In this document: positions 44,184-53,442 of the stretch, one piece after another | Layout: every line of letters begins with the position of its first letter | How positions within the stretch are numbered: the stretch's first letter is position 1 | Source of the DNA: Orbaceae bacterium lpD02 | Lineage (GTDB): Bacteria; Pseudomonadota; Gammaproteobacteria; Enterobacterales; Orbaceae | Reading direction: 5' to 3' | Assembly: GCA_036251875.1 (NCBI GenBank) | Contig: CP133960.1 | Coordinates: 1-64,000, forward strand | DNA length: 64,000 bases | Translations under genes and position numbers: made by a program | Notes under the pieces: generated by a model | Told to the model about the DNA's origin: nothing | The model's input: the letters and a program-made list of their open reading frames with translations, nothing else | Database searches by the model: none

Positions 44184-45521
44184 ATGAATCAATACTTAAA
44201 ATCATTATGGCTAACTGAAACCGTGCGTTTAATCGAAAAAGATGGAGCACGTTTTGATGATGATGAAGCAAATCGTCAAGCTAGATCAATAAAAGGCGAT
44301 ATATCCGCCCGTATTATCAAGCGAGCAGATATTCTTAGCGAGCAACATGGTCTAAAAAAAAGCCAGCAAGAGTGGTTACATTCAGCTAAATTATCTTTCT
44401 TTATTTTATTTATAATTGCTTTATTTACAGGTGCAGGTCTTGCCTTTAGTGCATTAGCTAACAATCCGGTTAATTTATATTGGGCACTACTCTGCTTGCT
44501 CGGTTTTCATTTTGTGACATTGTGCTTATGGTTAATATCCTGTATTTTTTTACCGAACGAGAGTGGCAGTTTTTTTATCCATCTTTGGCTTTGGTTAGCA
44601 AAAAAAATCGCTAAAAAAAGCACTGCGAGCCAAGTTTTACCTGCATTTATTACCGTATTTAATAAGCAGTTAAGATGGCTAATAGGTTTAATTGTGAATT
44701 TATTATGGAGTGTAATTTTATTTTCAGCACTTATTGTATTAGTGGCATTACTATCAACTAAAAATTATAGTTTTGAATGGCAAACGACTTTACTTAGTGC
44801 CGATGCAGTTATCACTATCACTCATTTTTTAGGCGAGCTTCCGACAATGTTAGGTTTTTCATTACCAGACAATGACACGATTAGAGCGAGCGAACAGGCC
44901 ATGGTTAATGGTGAAATTAGATCCGCATGGGCAGTTTGGTTGTTAGGTATTTTTATTGTCTATGGTGTTGCCATTCGTTTGATATTATTTATTTTTTGTG
45001 GAATGAAGTGGCGATTCGGTTGTCAAAATATTAGTTTAAGCATTCAATACCCACAATATCAGCTATTAATTAACGAGTTAGATATTGCGCCAATTAAATA
45101 TATTGTCGATCAAGATGGCAGTAGCGATACTTTACTATGTGATCAAAATAAACAAATTGTTAAAACATCAGCGAATACAGCACTCGTCGCGATAGATATT
45201 GAACCAAATTGGTCACCTCCTAATCATATTAATTTTTTAGGTTTTTTAAATAGCAATGAACAACGAAAAGCAGTGCTTGATTTTTTGCAACAGCATCCTG
45301 CTAATAAATTGCTTATAGCAATTGACACCGATCGTTCGCCAGATCGAGGTATAATAAACTTAATTCAATTATTGGCGGTAAAAGCAGCTGATTGCCGAAT
45401 ATGGTTTATTAACCAAGGCCGACAACTCAATAATTGGCAAGAGAGCTTAAGTAAATTAAAAATAGTACTAGCCGATACATCATGGCTACTTGACGAGGGT
45501 GATAATGCTAAACGAAATTAA
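44184..45521 (+). CDS. DUF2868 family membrane protein
   Basis: A 445-aa protein with a cytosolic N-terminus (about 1-65), four membrane helices (about 68-90, 98-125, 163-190 and 253-277) and a C-terminal soluble region (about 285-440). WLTETVRLIEKDGAR near the start is typical of DUF2868. The family is regularly found next to a DUF3482 GTPase, which here overlaps its end by 17 bases. The function is unknown; the pair may form a membrane-bound GTP-dependent complex, but that is inference. AGAGAAGC precedes ATG 44184. Confidence 0.75.
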   Translation: MNQYLKSLWLTETVRLIEKDGARFDDDEANRQARSIKGDISARIIKRADILSEQHGLKKSQQEWLHSAKLSFFILFIIALFTGAGLAFSALANNPVNLYWALLCLLGFHFVTLCLWLISCIFLPNESGSFFIHLWLWLAKKIAKKSTASQVLPAFITVFNKQLRWLIGLIVNLLWSVILFSALIVLVALLSTKNYSFEWQTTLLSADAVITITHFLGELPTMLGFSLPDNDTIRASEQAMVNGEIRSAWAVWLLGIFIVYGVAIRLILFIFCGMKWRFGCQNISLSIQYPQYQLLINELDIAPIKYIVDQDGSSDTLLCDQNKQIVKTSANTALVAIDIEPNWSPPNHINFLGFLNSNEQRKAVLDFLQQHPANKLLIAIDTDRSPDRGIINLIQLLAVKAADCRIWFINQGRQLNNWQESLSKLKIVLADTSWLLDEGDNAKRN

Positions 45522-46866
45522 TTTAGCTATTGTTGGTCATGCCAACGTGGGGAAAACGTCACTATTGCGGACATTAACACAGGATAGCCAATTTGGGACT
45601 ATTTCTGATAAGCCAGGCAGCACAAGGCATGTTGAAGCAATAACATTTTCCTTAAGTAATAACGATAAAATTGTTTTTTATGATACGCCAGGTCTTGAAG
45701 ATAGCATTGCTTTGTATGACTATATCAGTCGATTAAATAGAGATTACACTAAAGCCGATGGGATTGATAAACTCAATCAATTTTTATCCAGCCCCGAGTC
45801 AGAGCATCGATTCGAGCAAGAAGCAAAAGTTATCCGTCAGTTATTGAAAAGCGATGCCGCGATTTATGTTGTGGATATAAGAGAGCCTATTTTAGATAAA
45901 TATCATGATGAACTAGCTGTACTAGCTTATAGTGACAAACCGATTTTAGCCGTTTTTAATTACACAGCCTCATCTTCACCTTATGAAATAGAGTGGAAAA
46001 AATTATTATCGCGAATAGGTATACATACCATCGTAAGATTTGATGCGGTATTTCCTTCGCTTGACGGTGAATATCGTCTTTATCAAAGTTTACTATTATT
46101 GCTTGAACCAGCAAAAAATATTCTTAATGGGTGGCAAGAAAAAATTAAGCAACAACGACTGAATCGAAATCATCGAGCCAGTTTGGCTATAGCCGATGCG
46201 CTTATTGATGTAGCAGCTTATAGTGAACTAGCTAAAGACAATGTCGAAGATATGATTAAAATAATGCAGGATAATGTACGGAAAAGAGAGCAACAAGCAA
46301 TTACAGAGTTGTTGTCGCTATACCAATTTTCGATTGCCCAGCAGAGCAGCGAGAACCTTCCTATTTTGCGCGGTCGCTTTGAGAGCGATTTATTTAATAG
46401 GGAAGCATTAAAGCTAATGGGTATTCATTTAAGCAAAGGCATGCTTTCAGGGGCGGTTATAGGTGCAGGTGTAGATTTGGCTGTAGGTGGGATCACTCTT
46501 GGCTCAGCAGCATTAATTGGTGCTACAATTGGTGGCCTTGCACAAACTGCAAAGCACTATGGTAATCGAATCAGAAATAAATTGTCAGGCCATACTAAAA
46601 TGACCATTGATGATGCTATCATTTGTTTTTTATCGTTACGGCTTTTACAATTGAAAGAGAGCTTAAATTTGCGTGGACACGCTAATAACATGCCGATTAT
46701 TTTAGCTAAACTGGATGAAGGTACATGGAAGAAAGGTAAATTACCAAAATCGTTACAAGTGACGAGAGTTCATCCAAGCTGGTCTACAATTGGTCGTTAT
46801 AAGCTAAAAAAAGATGACGCAAACCGCCAAGAGGTATTATCAAATGTTGCGAGAGAATTGGAATAA
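45505..46866 (+). CDS. Era-like GTPase with DUF3482 domain
   Basis: About 453 aa. The N-terminal G domain has G1 GHANVGKTS (about 10-18), G3 DTPG and a degenerate G4 (FNYT where NKxD is usual). The rest is helical, with a glycine-rich hydrophobic segment (about 310-345) that could dip into the membrane. The layout fits DUF3482 GTPases paired with DUF2868 proteins. I chose ATG 45505 (GAGGG upstream, start MLNEINLAIVG) over TTG 45490. It overlaps the genes on both sides, showing a tight three-gene unit. The function is not known. Confidence 0.78.
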   Translation: MLNEINLAIVGHANVGKTSLLRTLTQDSQFGTISDKPGSTRHVEAITFSLSNNDKIVFYDTPGLEDSIALYDYISRLNRDYTKADGIDKLNQFLSSPESEHRFEQEAKVIRQLLKSDAAIYVVDIREPILDKYHDELAVLAYSDKPILAVFNYTASSSPYEIEWKKLLSRIGIHTIVRFDAVFPSLDGEYRLYQSLLLLLEPAKNILNGWQEKIKQQRLNRNHRASLAIADALIDVAAYSELAKDNVEDMIKIMQDNVRKREQQAITELLSLYQFSIAQQSSENLPILRGRFESDLFNREALKLMGIHLSKGMLSGAVIGAGVDLAVGGITLGSAALIGATIGGLAQTAKHYGNRIRNKLSGHTKMTIDDAIICFLSLRLLQLKESLNLRGHANNMPIILAKLDEGTWKKGKLPKSLQVTRVHPSWSTIGRYKLKKDDANRQEVLSNVARELE

Positions 46867-47332
46867 TAAATTAAAAATTTCTATTATTGTTTTAGTCATC
46901 TTGTTATTTAGTGGTTGTCGTTCTCAGTCATCAATACAATATGCAGATGATAATTCCGATCTTTTAATAGTGAAAAAAATAGAACAACAATATCAAACTT
47001 GGTATAAGACACCCTATCATTATGGTGGTAATTCTCTCAATGGTATTGATTGTTCTGCATTTGTACATAATTTTTATCGCCAAAAACTTAATATATTCCT
47101 TCCACGAGTAACCACAGAACAACTTAAGAGTGGAAAACCTGTTTCCGAATTAAAAGCCGGTGATTTAGTCTTTTTCAAAACAGGTAAAGGTGAGAAGGGC
47201 ATGCATGTTGGTATTTATTATAAAGATGGTAATTTCCTCCACGTATCAACATCTCAAGGCGTAAAATTTTCTAATTTAAATGAAAAATATTGGCAGCAGC
47301 ATTACGTGCAAGCAAAACGCTTTGTTAATTAG
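46844..47332 (+). CDS. nlpC: NlpC/P60 lipoprotein peptidase
   Basis: A cell-wall peptidase of the NlpC/P60 family. The 162 aa begin with a signal peptide and lipobox FSGC (Cys about 26). The catalytic triad is in GIDCSAFVH (Cys), GMHVGIYY (His) and FLHVSTS (His). It resembles E. coli NlpC (154 aa) more than MepS. I chose ATG 46844, preceded by AAGAGG; an ATG at 46814 lies deep in the GTPase gene. It overlaps the GTPase gene by 23 bases. Confidence 0.85.
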   Translation: MLRENWNNKLKISIIVLVILLFSGCRSQSSIQYADDNSDLLIVKKIEQQYQTWYKTPYHYGGNSLNGIDCSAFVHNFYRQKLNIFLPRVTTEQLKSGKPVSELKAGDLVFFKTGKGEKGMHVGIYYKDGNFLHVSTSQGVKFSNLNEKYWQQHYVQAKRFVN

Positions 47333-47384
47333 TCCTCTTTGCTTGTATCATTTATTTATAAAAATTAACTCGAGAAATAGGTAA

Positions 47385-47413
47385 TAATTTCTTATTTAAA
47401 TTTATGCTATAAT
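47385..47413 (+). promoter_or_regulatory. Probable extended -10 promoter of dnaX
   Basis: TGC-TATAAT (47405-47413) is a perfect extended -10 element; the -35 region (47385-47390, TAATTT) is poor, as is usual for this type. It lies 43 bp before the dnaX start. Confidence 0.55.
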
Positions 47414-47456
47414 GATCAGCAATTCGATATTTTATAGCCTGTGGTGATAGTCAAAC

Positions 47457-49436
47457 ATGAGTTATCAAGTTTTAGCAAGAAAATGGCGCCCTAAATCATT
47501 TACAGAAGTTGTTGGTCAACAACATGTTTTAACAGTATTAGCAAATGCCCTTTCTTTAGGTAGAGTCCATCATGCTTATCTATTTTCGGGTACGCGCGGC
47601 GTAGGTAAAACCTCGATTGCGCGCTTATTGGCTAAAGGTCTTAATTGTGAAAAAGGTATAACGGCGACGCCCTGTGGTGAGTGTGATAATTGTAAAGATA
47701 TAGAACAAGGACGATTTATTGATTTATTAGAAATTGATGCAGCCTCGCGCACCAAAGTGGAAGATACTCGCGAGATTCTTGATAACATTCAGTATTTACC
47801 AACCAAAGGTCGATTTAAAGTTTATCTTATCGATGAAGTACATATGCTATCTCGTAGTAGTTTTAATGCTTTATTAAAAACATTAGAAGAGCCACCTGAA
47901 CATGTTAAATTTTTACTCGCAACGACCGATCCTCAAAAACTACCTGTCACCATTTTATCACGTTGCTTACATTTACACCTTAGCGTACTCGATAGTAGCT
48001 TGATTAAACAGCAGCTGAGTAAAATATTAAAAGCCGAACAGATTAATAGTGACGAACGATCCGTCCAATTACTCGCTAATGCAGCTAACGGTAGTATGCG
48101 CGATGCACTAAGTTTGACTGACCAAGCCATAGCGTTAGGTAATGGTAAAATTGATGAGCAATCAGTCAGCATTATGCTTGGAACTCTCGATAAAGCCGTA
48201 CCTTTTGGTCTAATTGAATCACTTTACAGCGGTGACGGCAATCAGCTAATGCAGCATATCGATGATGCAGCAAAACAAGGCGTCGATTGGGATGGTTTAT
48301 TAACCGAAACGTTAACTTTGCTGCATCAAATCTCATTATTACAAATTGTGCCTACTGCAATCGGTGATTATAGTGATTATGAAGAGCGCATTCGCCAATT
48401 AGCTCAACATGTTTCGCCTAATGATATCCAACTCTTTTATCAAATATTATTAATGGGTAGAAAAGAGCTTACTTTTGCACCAGATAAAAAAATAGGTGTC
48501 GAAATGAGCTTTTTACGCGCATTAGCTTTTATTCCAAAAGTCGTTGTGCCTTTGATTAGTGACACCAATGAGGTGGTTTTACCCGTCACGAAAAATCAAC
48601 AAAAGGATACTCCACCAGTCTTAGATGTGAAGCCTGTGACACAGCCAGAACCCGCTTCCCCTCCTCAATTGAATGCTGCATCAATCAATATTGATGATGG
48701 TGTTTCCGACGTTACTAAAACGATTCTTGCTGCAAGGCAACAAGTTATAGAGAGCGAAAAAATAAAAAAAAAGCCTGAACAGGTTGGACTCAGCCAACCT
48801 GAAAAAATAGCTAATAACAAACATTTAAATAAGGTATTATTACCAGCTGAGCAAAAAGACTCTGTAGACCCTTTAAAAGATGTAGCAGATGACGCAACAG
48901 ACGCTCAGTTAACAGCAGAAACTTATCAATGGCAGTTCAGTGAGCATTTTACGCCTAATAATGATTCGGTTTTAGCCGCTAAAACAGTTAAGCAAGCTTT
49001 TGAGCATGAGAAGTCGGCAGAGTTAACCCAAAAATTAATTGAACAATCGATAGAAATCGATTCATGGAGCGCCGAAGTTGAAAAGTTAATGTTACCGCCA
49101 TTAATTAAGCAAATTGCGATTAACTCATATTTAGAGCAAGTGAATGACCATAAATTGATACTACATTTACGTTCAGCCTTAGCACACCTTGTACGTAATG
49201 ATAATAATATTCAACGATTAGCTCAATTGATCTCATCTTATCGAGGAAAAGAGTGTGAGTTATCGGTGGTTATTGATGATGATCAGGCACAATTAACGCC
49301 TTTAGAAGTACGCGAAAAAATTTACCAAATGAAGTTAGCACAAGCTAAACAACTTATTGAACAAGACAATAAAATTGCAATGATTTGTCAATTTTTTGAA
49401 GCACGAATTGATGAACAAAGTATTCGTCCTGTATAA
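47457..49436 (+). CDS. dnaX: DNA polymerase III subunits tau and gamma (DnaX)
   Basis: The clamp-loader ATPase and replisome organiser. The full 659-aa tau has Walker A GTRGVGKTS (45-53), a four-Cys zinc site (C..CGECDNC, about 64-79), IDEVHMLS and sensor SRC motifs, a variable linker (about 370-500) and the C-terminal alpha-binding region. A -1 frameshift at 48767-48773 with a downstream hairpin would give a gamma form of about 440 aa ending Lys-Ala-stop. ybaB follows. The start is ATG 47457 (MSYQVLARKWRPK), as in the family. Confidence 0.97.
   Translation: MSYQVLARKWRPKSFTEVVGQQHVLTVLANALSLGRVHHAYLFSGTRGVGKTSIARLLAKGLNCEKGITATPCGECDNCKDIEQGRFIDLLEIDAASRTKVEDTREILDNIQYLPTKGRFKVYLIDEVHMLSRSSFNALLKTLEEPPEHVKFLLATTDPQKLPVTILSRCLHLHLSVLDSSLIKQQLSKILKAEQINSDERSVQLLANAANGSMRDALSLTDQAIALGNGKIDEQSVSIMLGTLDKAVPFGLIESLYSGDGNQLMQHIDDAAKQGVDWDGLLTETLTLLHQISLLQIVPTAIGDYSDYEERIRQLAQHVSPNDIQLFYQILLMGRKELTFAPDKKIGVEMSFLRALAFIPKVVVPLISDTNEVVLPVTKNQQKDTPPVLDVKPVTQPEPASPPQLNAASINIDDGVSDVTKTILAARQQVIESEKIKKKPEQVGLSQPEKIANNKHLNKVLLPAEQKDSVDPLKDVADDATDAQLTAETYQWQFSEHFTPNNDSVLAAKTVKQAFEHEKSAELTQKLIEQSIEIDSWSAEVEKLMLPPLIKQIAINSYLEQVNDHKLILHLRSALAHLVRNDNNIQRLAQLISSYRGKECELSVVIDDDQAQLTPLEVREKIYQMKLAQAKQLIEQDNKIAMICQFFEARIDEQSIRPV
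48767..48801 (+). promoter_or_regulatory. Programmed -1 frameshift signal in dnaX
   Basis: Slippery heptamer A-AAA-AAG (48767-48773, in register), a 6-base spacer, then a perfect 8-bp stem CAGGTTGG (48780-48787) / CCAACCTG (48794-48801). In the -1 frame GCC is followed by TGA at 48776-48778. Confidence 0.85.
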
Positions 49437-49489
49437 TAATATTCTACAAGTATTGCAAAATATAATGACAATTTTAAGAGGAATTAATC

Positions 49490-49828
49490 ATGTTTTCTGG
49501 TGGTAAAGGCGGTTTAGGCAATTTGATGAAGCAAGCACAACAAATGCAGACCCGTATGCAGCAAGTGCAAGATGAGATCGCAAAAATGGAAGTTACGGGA
49601 GAATCAGGAGCTGGCATGGTTAAAGTAACTGTTAATGGTGCTCATAATTGTCGGCGAGTAGAGATAGACCCATCGTTATTAACCGATGATGATAAAGAGA
49701 TGTTAGAAGATTTAATTGCTGCAGCCTATAATGATGCAAGTCGTCGTTTAGAAGAGACGCAAAAAGAAAAAATGGCTCAAGTCACTGGTGGTATGCAATT
49801 GCCTCCAGGCTTTAAGATGCCATTTTAA
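49490..49828 (+). CDS. ybaB: Nucleoid-associated protein YbaB/EbfC
   Basis: A small DNA-binding protein that forms dimers and coats DNA. The 112 aa (E. coli 109) have the family pattern: Gly-rich start [36 protein letters not shown] and a C-terminal [18 protein letters not shown] precedes ATG 49490, 53 bp after dnaX. In E. coli recR follows directly; here another gene comes between. Confidence 0.95.
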   Translation: MFSGGKGGLGNLMKQAQQMQTRMQQVQDEIAKMEVTGESGAGMVKVTVNGAHNCRRVEIDPSLLTDDDKEMLEDLIAAAYNDASRRLEETQKEKMAQVTGGMQLPPGFKMPF

Positions 49829-49836
49829 GTAAGCGA

Positions 49837-50823
49837 ATGTTCTATCGTTTACCGGTTTTATTCTCCGCGAGTTACTACTTTTTGGTGTTGCTCGCGCATA
49901 CCACTTGTATAATGCTTAATTCTACGGTTGATAATAGCGAAGATTTTTTCTATATAATTAGTAAAACGGCACTAAATGATTTAACGTCTTTCTTCTTTAT
50001 TTTAATATTAAGCAGTCTATTTTTTTATCAAACTAAACTCTACTTCTATATCCCAAAAAATAAAAAGCGCGTTATTATATTGGCTATTATTTTTGCTATT
50101 ATTTATGTTGTTATCGACTATATCTTGCATCAATTAGTTATGAGGCTATTTTTACCATATTTTATTGATTCTCAATTTGTTTATACAAGTTATGGCAGCC
50201 GTAATAATTATCAAACTATTTTGCCAATATTCAATATTATTGCTTATGTCTGGACATATGTTGTGGCAGCCATTATGTTATATTTTCTTATCAAGCTAAC
50301 TAAAAAATTTTTTAGTATCCCTTTAATCGATAGTATTACTCAGATCTCTTCACGAAAATTGATTGATCCTACAATGCAGTTAAATAGTGAACAGAGCATT
50401 GAAGATTATCGAAAATTGTATGCTATTATTTTTGCTGCAATTTTTTGCTGTGTTGCCAACGCCGTTGTATGGAATGTTTATTTTAGTCTCTTCTTCACCA
50501 TAGATGAAATTAATAGTATGCTCATTGATTATTACGATACAATTTTTTATTTTGTGCTATCGTCGTTATTTATTAATTATCTGTTTTTATATAAGATTAG
50601 TCATAAGTTTATTATTAAAACCTATAGTTGGTTACCATTTACAAACTTATTAACCGCATGTCTAATTACGATAGTGCTCTTTGGTGTGGGTGCATCAATC
50701 ATCACTTGTTTTGTATTACCATTTATATTTAAATCGATAATATTTTTGCTAGCATGGTTAATAGTTTGTTATATTATGCTGTATTATTTTACTCGCTTTT
50801 CATTATGGCGTTATTTTGCCTAA
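49837..50823 (+). CDS. Unrecognised polytopic membrane protein
   Basis: 328 aa, 8 bp after ybaB. About eight hydrophobic segments are visible (about 5-27, 48-64, 78-98, 131-155, 192-218, 235-252, 270-292 and 296-318). It is rich in Phe, Ile and Tyr and has no motif that I can place; no signal for transport, protease or enzyme activity is seen. The first ATG has only AAGT nearby, so it may be translated by coupling with ybaB. It separates ybaB from recR, which are neighbours in many gammaproteobacteria. Function unknown. Confidence 0.7.
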   Translation: MFYRLPVLFSASYYFLVLLAHTTCIMLNSTVDNSEDFFYIISKTALNDLTSFFFILILSSLFFYQTKLYFYIPKNKKRVIILAIIFAIIYVVIDYILHQLVMRLFLPYFIDSQFVYTSYGSRNNYQTILPIFNIIAYVWTYVVAAIMLYFLIKLTKKFFSIPLIDSITQISSRKLIDPTMQLNSEQSIEDYRKLYAIIFAAIFCCVANAVVWNVYFSLFFTIDEINSMLIDYYDTIFYFVLSSLFINYLFLYKISHKFIIKTYSWLPFTNLLTACLITIVLFGVGASIITCFVLPFIFKSIIFLLAWLIVCYIMLYYFTRFSLWRYFA

Positions 50824-50868
50824 TAAAGTAGATAACACCGTTTACGGGATTGACACAATATTCACTCA

Positions 50869-50898
50869 ATTAACAGCAAGTCAATATATGCTGTTAAT
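50869..50898. terminator. Perfect 10-bp hairpin before recR
   Basis: ATTAACAGCA (50869-50878) pairs with TGCTGTTAAT (50889-50898), 10-base loop, in the 113-bp gap between the membrane-protein gene and recR. A TTGACA lies just before it (50850-50855), but no matching -10 was found. Confidence 0.45.
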
Positions 50899-50936
50899 AT
50901 TAAATCGTTAAATAGCAATAGAACATTGGTAGTTAG

Positions 50937-51548
50937 ATGCAAATTAGTCCTTTATTACAATCTTTAGTCGAAGCATTACGCTGCCTACCTGGCGTAGGTC
51001 CTAAATCTGCGCAGCGGATGGCATTTCATCTTTTACAACGTAATCGTAAAGGCGGTATTGATCTTGCTCATATTCTTCATGAGGCGATGATTAATATTGG
51101 TCACTGTCAAGATTGTCGAACCTTTACTGAGCAAGAACAGTGCGCTATTTGTGCCAATATACGCCGCCAGCAAAGTGGTCAATTATGTGTAGTTGAGACG
51201 CCGTCAGACATTGTAGCGATAGAACAAACGGGGCAATATAGTGGTCGTTACTTTGTCTTGCTAGGACATCTTTCACCATTAGATGGTATTGGGCCAAATG
51301 ATATCGGGCTAGATAAGCTCAGTATTCGATTACAGCAGGAAGCTATTACTGAGGTTATTTTAGCAACTAATCCTACGGTTGAAGGTGAAGCGACCGCCAA
51401 TTATATTGCTCAAATATGTAATAAATTAGGTATTGTCGCAACACGTATAGCTCATGGCGTTCCTGTTGGAGGAGAACTTGAAACCGTTGATGGGACCACG
51501 TTGTCCCATTCGTTTTTGGGACGGCAAAAAATCGATATTTACCCTTAA
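50937..51548 (+). CDS. recR: Recombination mediator RecR
   Basis: Works with RecF and RecO to load RecA on gapped DNA. The 203 aa (E. coli 201) have the helix-hairpin-helix [17 protein letters not shown], a four-Cys zinc finger ([16 protein letters not shown]) and a TOPRIM domain ([25 protein letters not shown]). The start is ATG 50937 with weak ribosome site. It is placed after dnaX-ybaB, with one extra gene between. Confidence 0.96.
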   Translation: MQISPLLQSLVEALRCLPGVGPKSAQRMAFHLLQRNRKGGIDLAHILHEAMINIGHCQDCRTFTEQEQCAICANIRRQQSGQLCVVETPSDIVAIEQTGQYSGRYFVLLGHLSPLDGIGPNDIGLDKLSIRLQQEAITEVILATNPTVEGEATANYIAQICNKLGIVATRIAHGVPVGGELETVDGTTLSHSFLGRQKIDIYP

Positions 51549-51599
51549 ATTTACATTCAGCTAAGAATGTTTAATGACTAAAACTATGAGGATACTATC

Positions 51600-52418
51600 A
51601 TGTATAAAGCTGTTGCTTTTGATATGGATGGAACACTATTAAACAATCAAAGACAAATTTTACCAGAGACGATTGCGACAATTGAAAAGATAAAGCAAAA
51701 GGGCATTAAAGTTATTTTAGTTACGGGTCGCCATCATAGTGTTGTCTATCCTTATTATTATCAGTTACAACTTGATACGCCTATAATTTGCTGTAATGGA
51801 ACATATCTTTACGATTTTGCTAAGCAAGCCTACTTTAATTCTTATCCACTATCTAAGCGCCAATCGAAGCTATTACTTAATTTAGTTAATCAACATAAAA
51901 TTCATACTTTACTTTATACTGATCAATATATGACTTATGAAGTGCTCGATGATCACCTAGAAGGGCTATTTAAATGGGTAAGCTCGTTACCAGAATTTTT
52001 ACAGCCTAAAATTATTAAAGTTGATAGCTTTATTGATGTTATTGAGCAGAGCAAAGAAGTCTTCAAATTTGCAACTAGCTCGCATGATATACCTGCATTA
52101 CAAGCATTCTCAAAAGTCGTTGATAATCTTGGTGACTACGAGTGTGAGTGGTCTTGGGCAAACCGCGCTGACGTCGCCTTAAAGGGTAATAACAAAGGAA
52201 ACGGCCTTGCTAATTGGGCCAAATTTGAAAATATTGCTTTATCTGAGATAGTTGCGTTTGGCGATAGCTATAACGATTTAAGTATGCTTAAAAATGCAGG
52301 TCTTGGCGTTGCAATGGGCAATGCTGATGATGCAATCAAGGCTCATGCTGATCGGGTCATTGGCGATAATAATAATCCAAGTATTGCTGACGAGTTAACA
52401 CGTCTTTTTTTATTATAA
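51600..52418 (+). CDS. ybhA: HAD phosphatase YbhA (pyridoxal phosphate phosphatase)
   Basis: A Cof-type HAD-IIB hydrolase of 272 aa with DMDGTLL (nucleophile Asp about 8), the LVTGRHH motif, the cap domain (about 85-190) and GDSYNDLSML (metal-binding). The segments TGRHH....PFYY, LDTPIICCNGTYLYD, ECEWSW and MGNADDAIKA match E. coli YbhA closely, which dephosphorylates pyridoxal 5'-phosphate. ATGAGGAT gives the ribosome site. truC starts 6 bp after its stop, so the two are probably one unit. Confidence 0.85.
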   Translation: MYKAVAFDMDGTLLNNQRQILPETIATIEKIKQKGIKVILVTGRHHSVVYPYYYQLQLDTPIICCNGTYLYDFAKQAYFNSYPLSKRQSKLLLNLVNQHKIHTLLYTDQYMTYEVLDDHLEGLFKWVSSLPEFLQPKIIKVDSFIDVIEQSKEVFKFATSSHDIPALQAFSKVVDNLGDYECEWSWANRADVALKGNNKGNGLANWAKFENIALSEIVAFGDSYNDLSMLKNAGLGVAMGNADDAIKAHADRVIGDNNNPSIADELTRLFLL

Positions 52419-52424
52419 TTAGCT

Positions 52425-53135
52425 ATGTTTGAAATCTTATATCAAGATGAACATTTAATTGCAATAAATAAGCCATCTGGTTGGCTTGTCCATCGCAGTT
52501 GGTTAGATAAAAATGAGAAAGTCGTCGTGATGCAAACACTGCGTGACCAAATTGGCAAACATGTTTTTCCTGTGCACCGTTTGGACAGACCAACTTCAGG
52601 TGTTTTATTGTTCGCCTTATCAAGCGAAATTGCTAAATTACTATCACTACAATTTGCCGCGCGTCAACCTGAAAAAATCTACCATGCAATTGTACGGGGC
52701 ATTATTGACAAGCCTGGCCATATTGATTACCCACTCATTGAAGAGTTAGATAAAATAGCGGATAAATTTACCAATAAAGACAAGGCCGTACAAGAAGCCA
52801 TCACCGACTATACACCAATTAGTTGCGTTGAAATCCCAGTTGCGGTCGGCAAATATTTAACTGCTCGCTATAGCTTCATTGAACTTAGCCCACAAACCGG
52901 ACGTAAGCACCAGCTTCGACGGCATATGAGTCATATTTTTCATCCTATTATTGGTGACAGCAGACATGGCGATTTACACCAAAATCGTGCGTTTGCACAA
53001 TATTTTAATATTAAACGATTAATGTTACATGCAAGTTCGCTAGCATTTACCCATCCAATTAATCAAAAAAATGTAGTTGTTAACGCTAAATTTGATGATG
53101 ATTGGTTAGCTATATTGTCTGTATTTACTAACTAA
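52425..53135 (+). CDS. truC: tRNA pseudouridine(65) synthase TruC
   Basis: Makes pseudouridine at position 65 of tRNAs. The 236 aa (E. coli 260) begin MFEILYQDEHLIAINKPSGWLVHRSWLD-like and carry the catalytic Asp in VHRLDRPTSGVL (about residue 54) and PQTGRKHQLRRHM; these match TruC rather than RluA/C/D. The start ATG 52425 lies 6 bp after ybhA with no separate ribosome site, so translation may be coupled. Confidence 0.94.
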   Translation: MFEILYQDEHLIAINKPSGWLVHRSWLDKNEKVVVMQTLRDQIGKHVFPVHRLDRPTSGVLLFALSSEIAKLLSLQFAARQPEKIYHAIVRGIIDKPGHIDYPLIEELDKIADKFTNKDKAVQEAITDYTPISCVEIPVAVGKYLTARYSFIELSPQTGRKHQLRRHMSHIFHPIIGDSRHGDLHQNRAFAQYFNIKRLMLHASSLAFTHPINQKNVVVNAKFDDDWLAILSVFTN

Positions 53136-53240
53136 ATTTAGTTTATTGTATTAGCTAAGCGTATGTTCGATTATGAAAGCAAATAAAAAACTGTCCATAA
53201 ATTGAATACATTACCTTATGAACAAGGGTACAAAGTGCCA

Positions 53241-53337
53241 CAAATTTGCTGTGGTAATCCCCTAAAATTAATACAACTGCAAAATTCTACGCCTAGCTTC
53301 CATTAAAAACGGGAGGATTACCCTGGCATCAAATTTG
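53241..53337. repeat. Nested inverted repeat, possible structured RNA
   Basis: CAAATTTG (53241-53248) and GGTAATCC (53253-53260) are mirrored by GGATTACC (53315-53322) and CAAATTTG (53330-53337), giving two collinear stem blocks around a 54-base loop. Confidence 0.4.
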
Positions 53338-53408
53338 AAAAGGGAATGATATTTTTGAATTCTTTCTACATTAAGAGAAAGATAGTTTTTTTAGATTCTT
53401 TGTTGTCC

Positions 53409-53442
53409 TAGGGGAAAGTATATTTTTTTTATACTTCCCCTA
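53409..53442. terminator. Strong hairpin with T-rich loop
   Basis: TAGGGGAAAGTATA (53409-53422) and TATACTTCCCCTA (53430-53442) pair with a single bulged A around a run of T; plus-strand side followed by TTGTTTTAATTTT. It may terminate truC. Confidence 0.55.

Noticed and set aside
50850-50878. recR promoter from the perfect TTGACA at 50850
   Set aside because: No acceptable -10 hexamer lies 16-18 bp downstream; that spot is the hairpin arm.
53221-53340. Known riboswitch or integron attC site in the structured gap
   Set aside because: The sequence does not show the conserved cores of c-di-GMP, THF or cobalamin riboswitches, nor paired attC core sites, as far as I can judge by eye.
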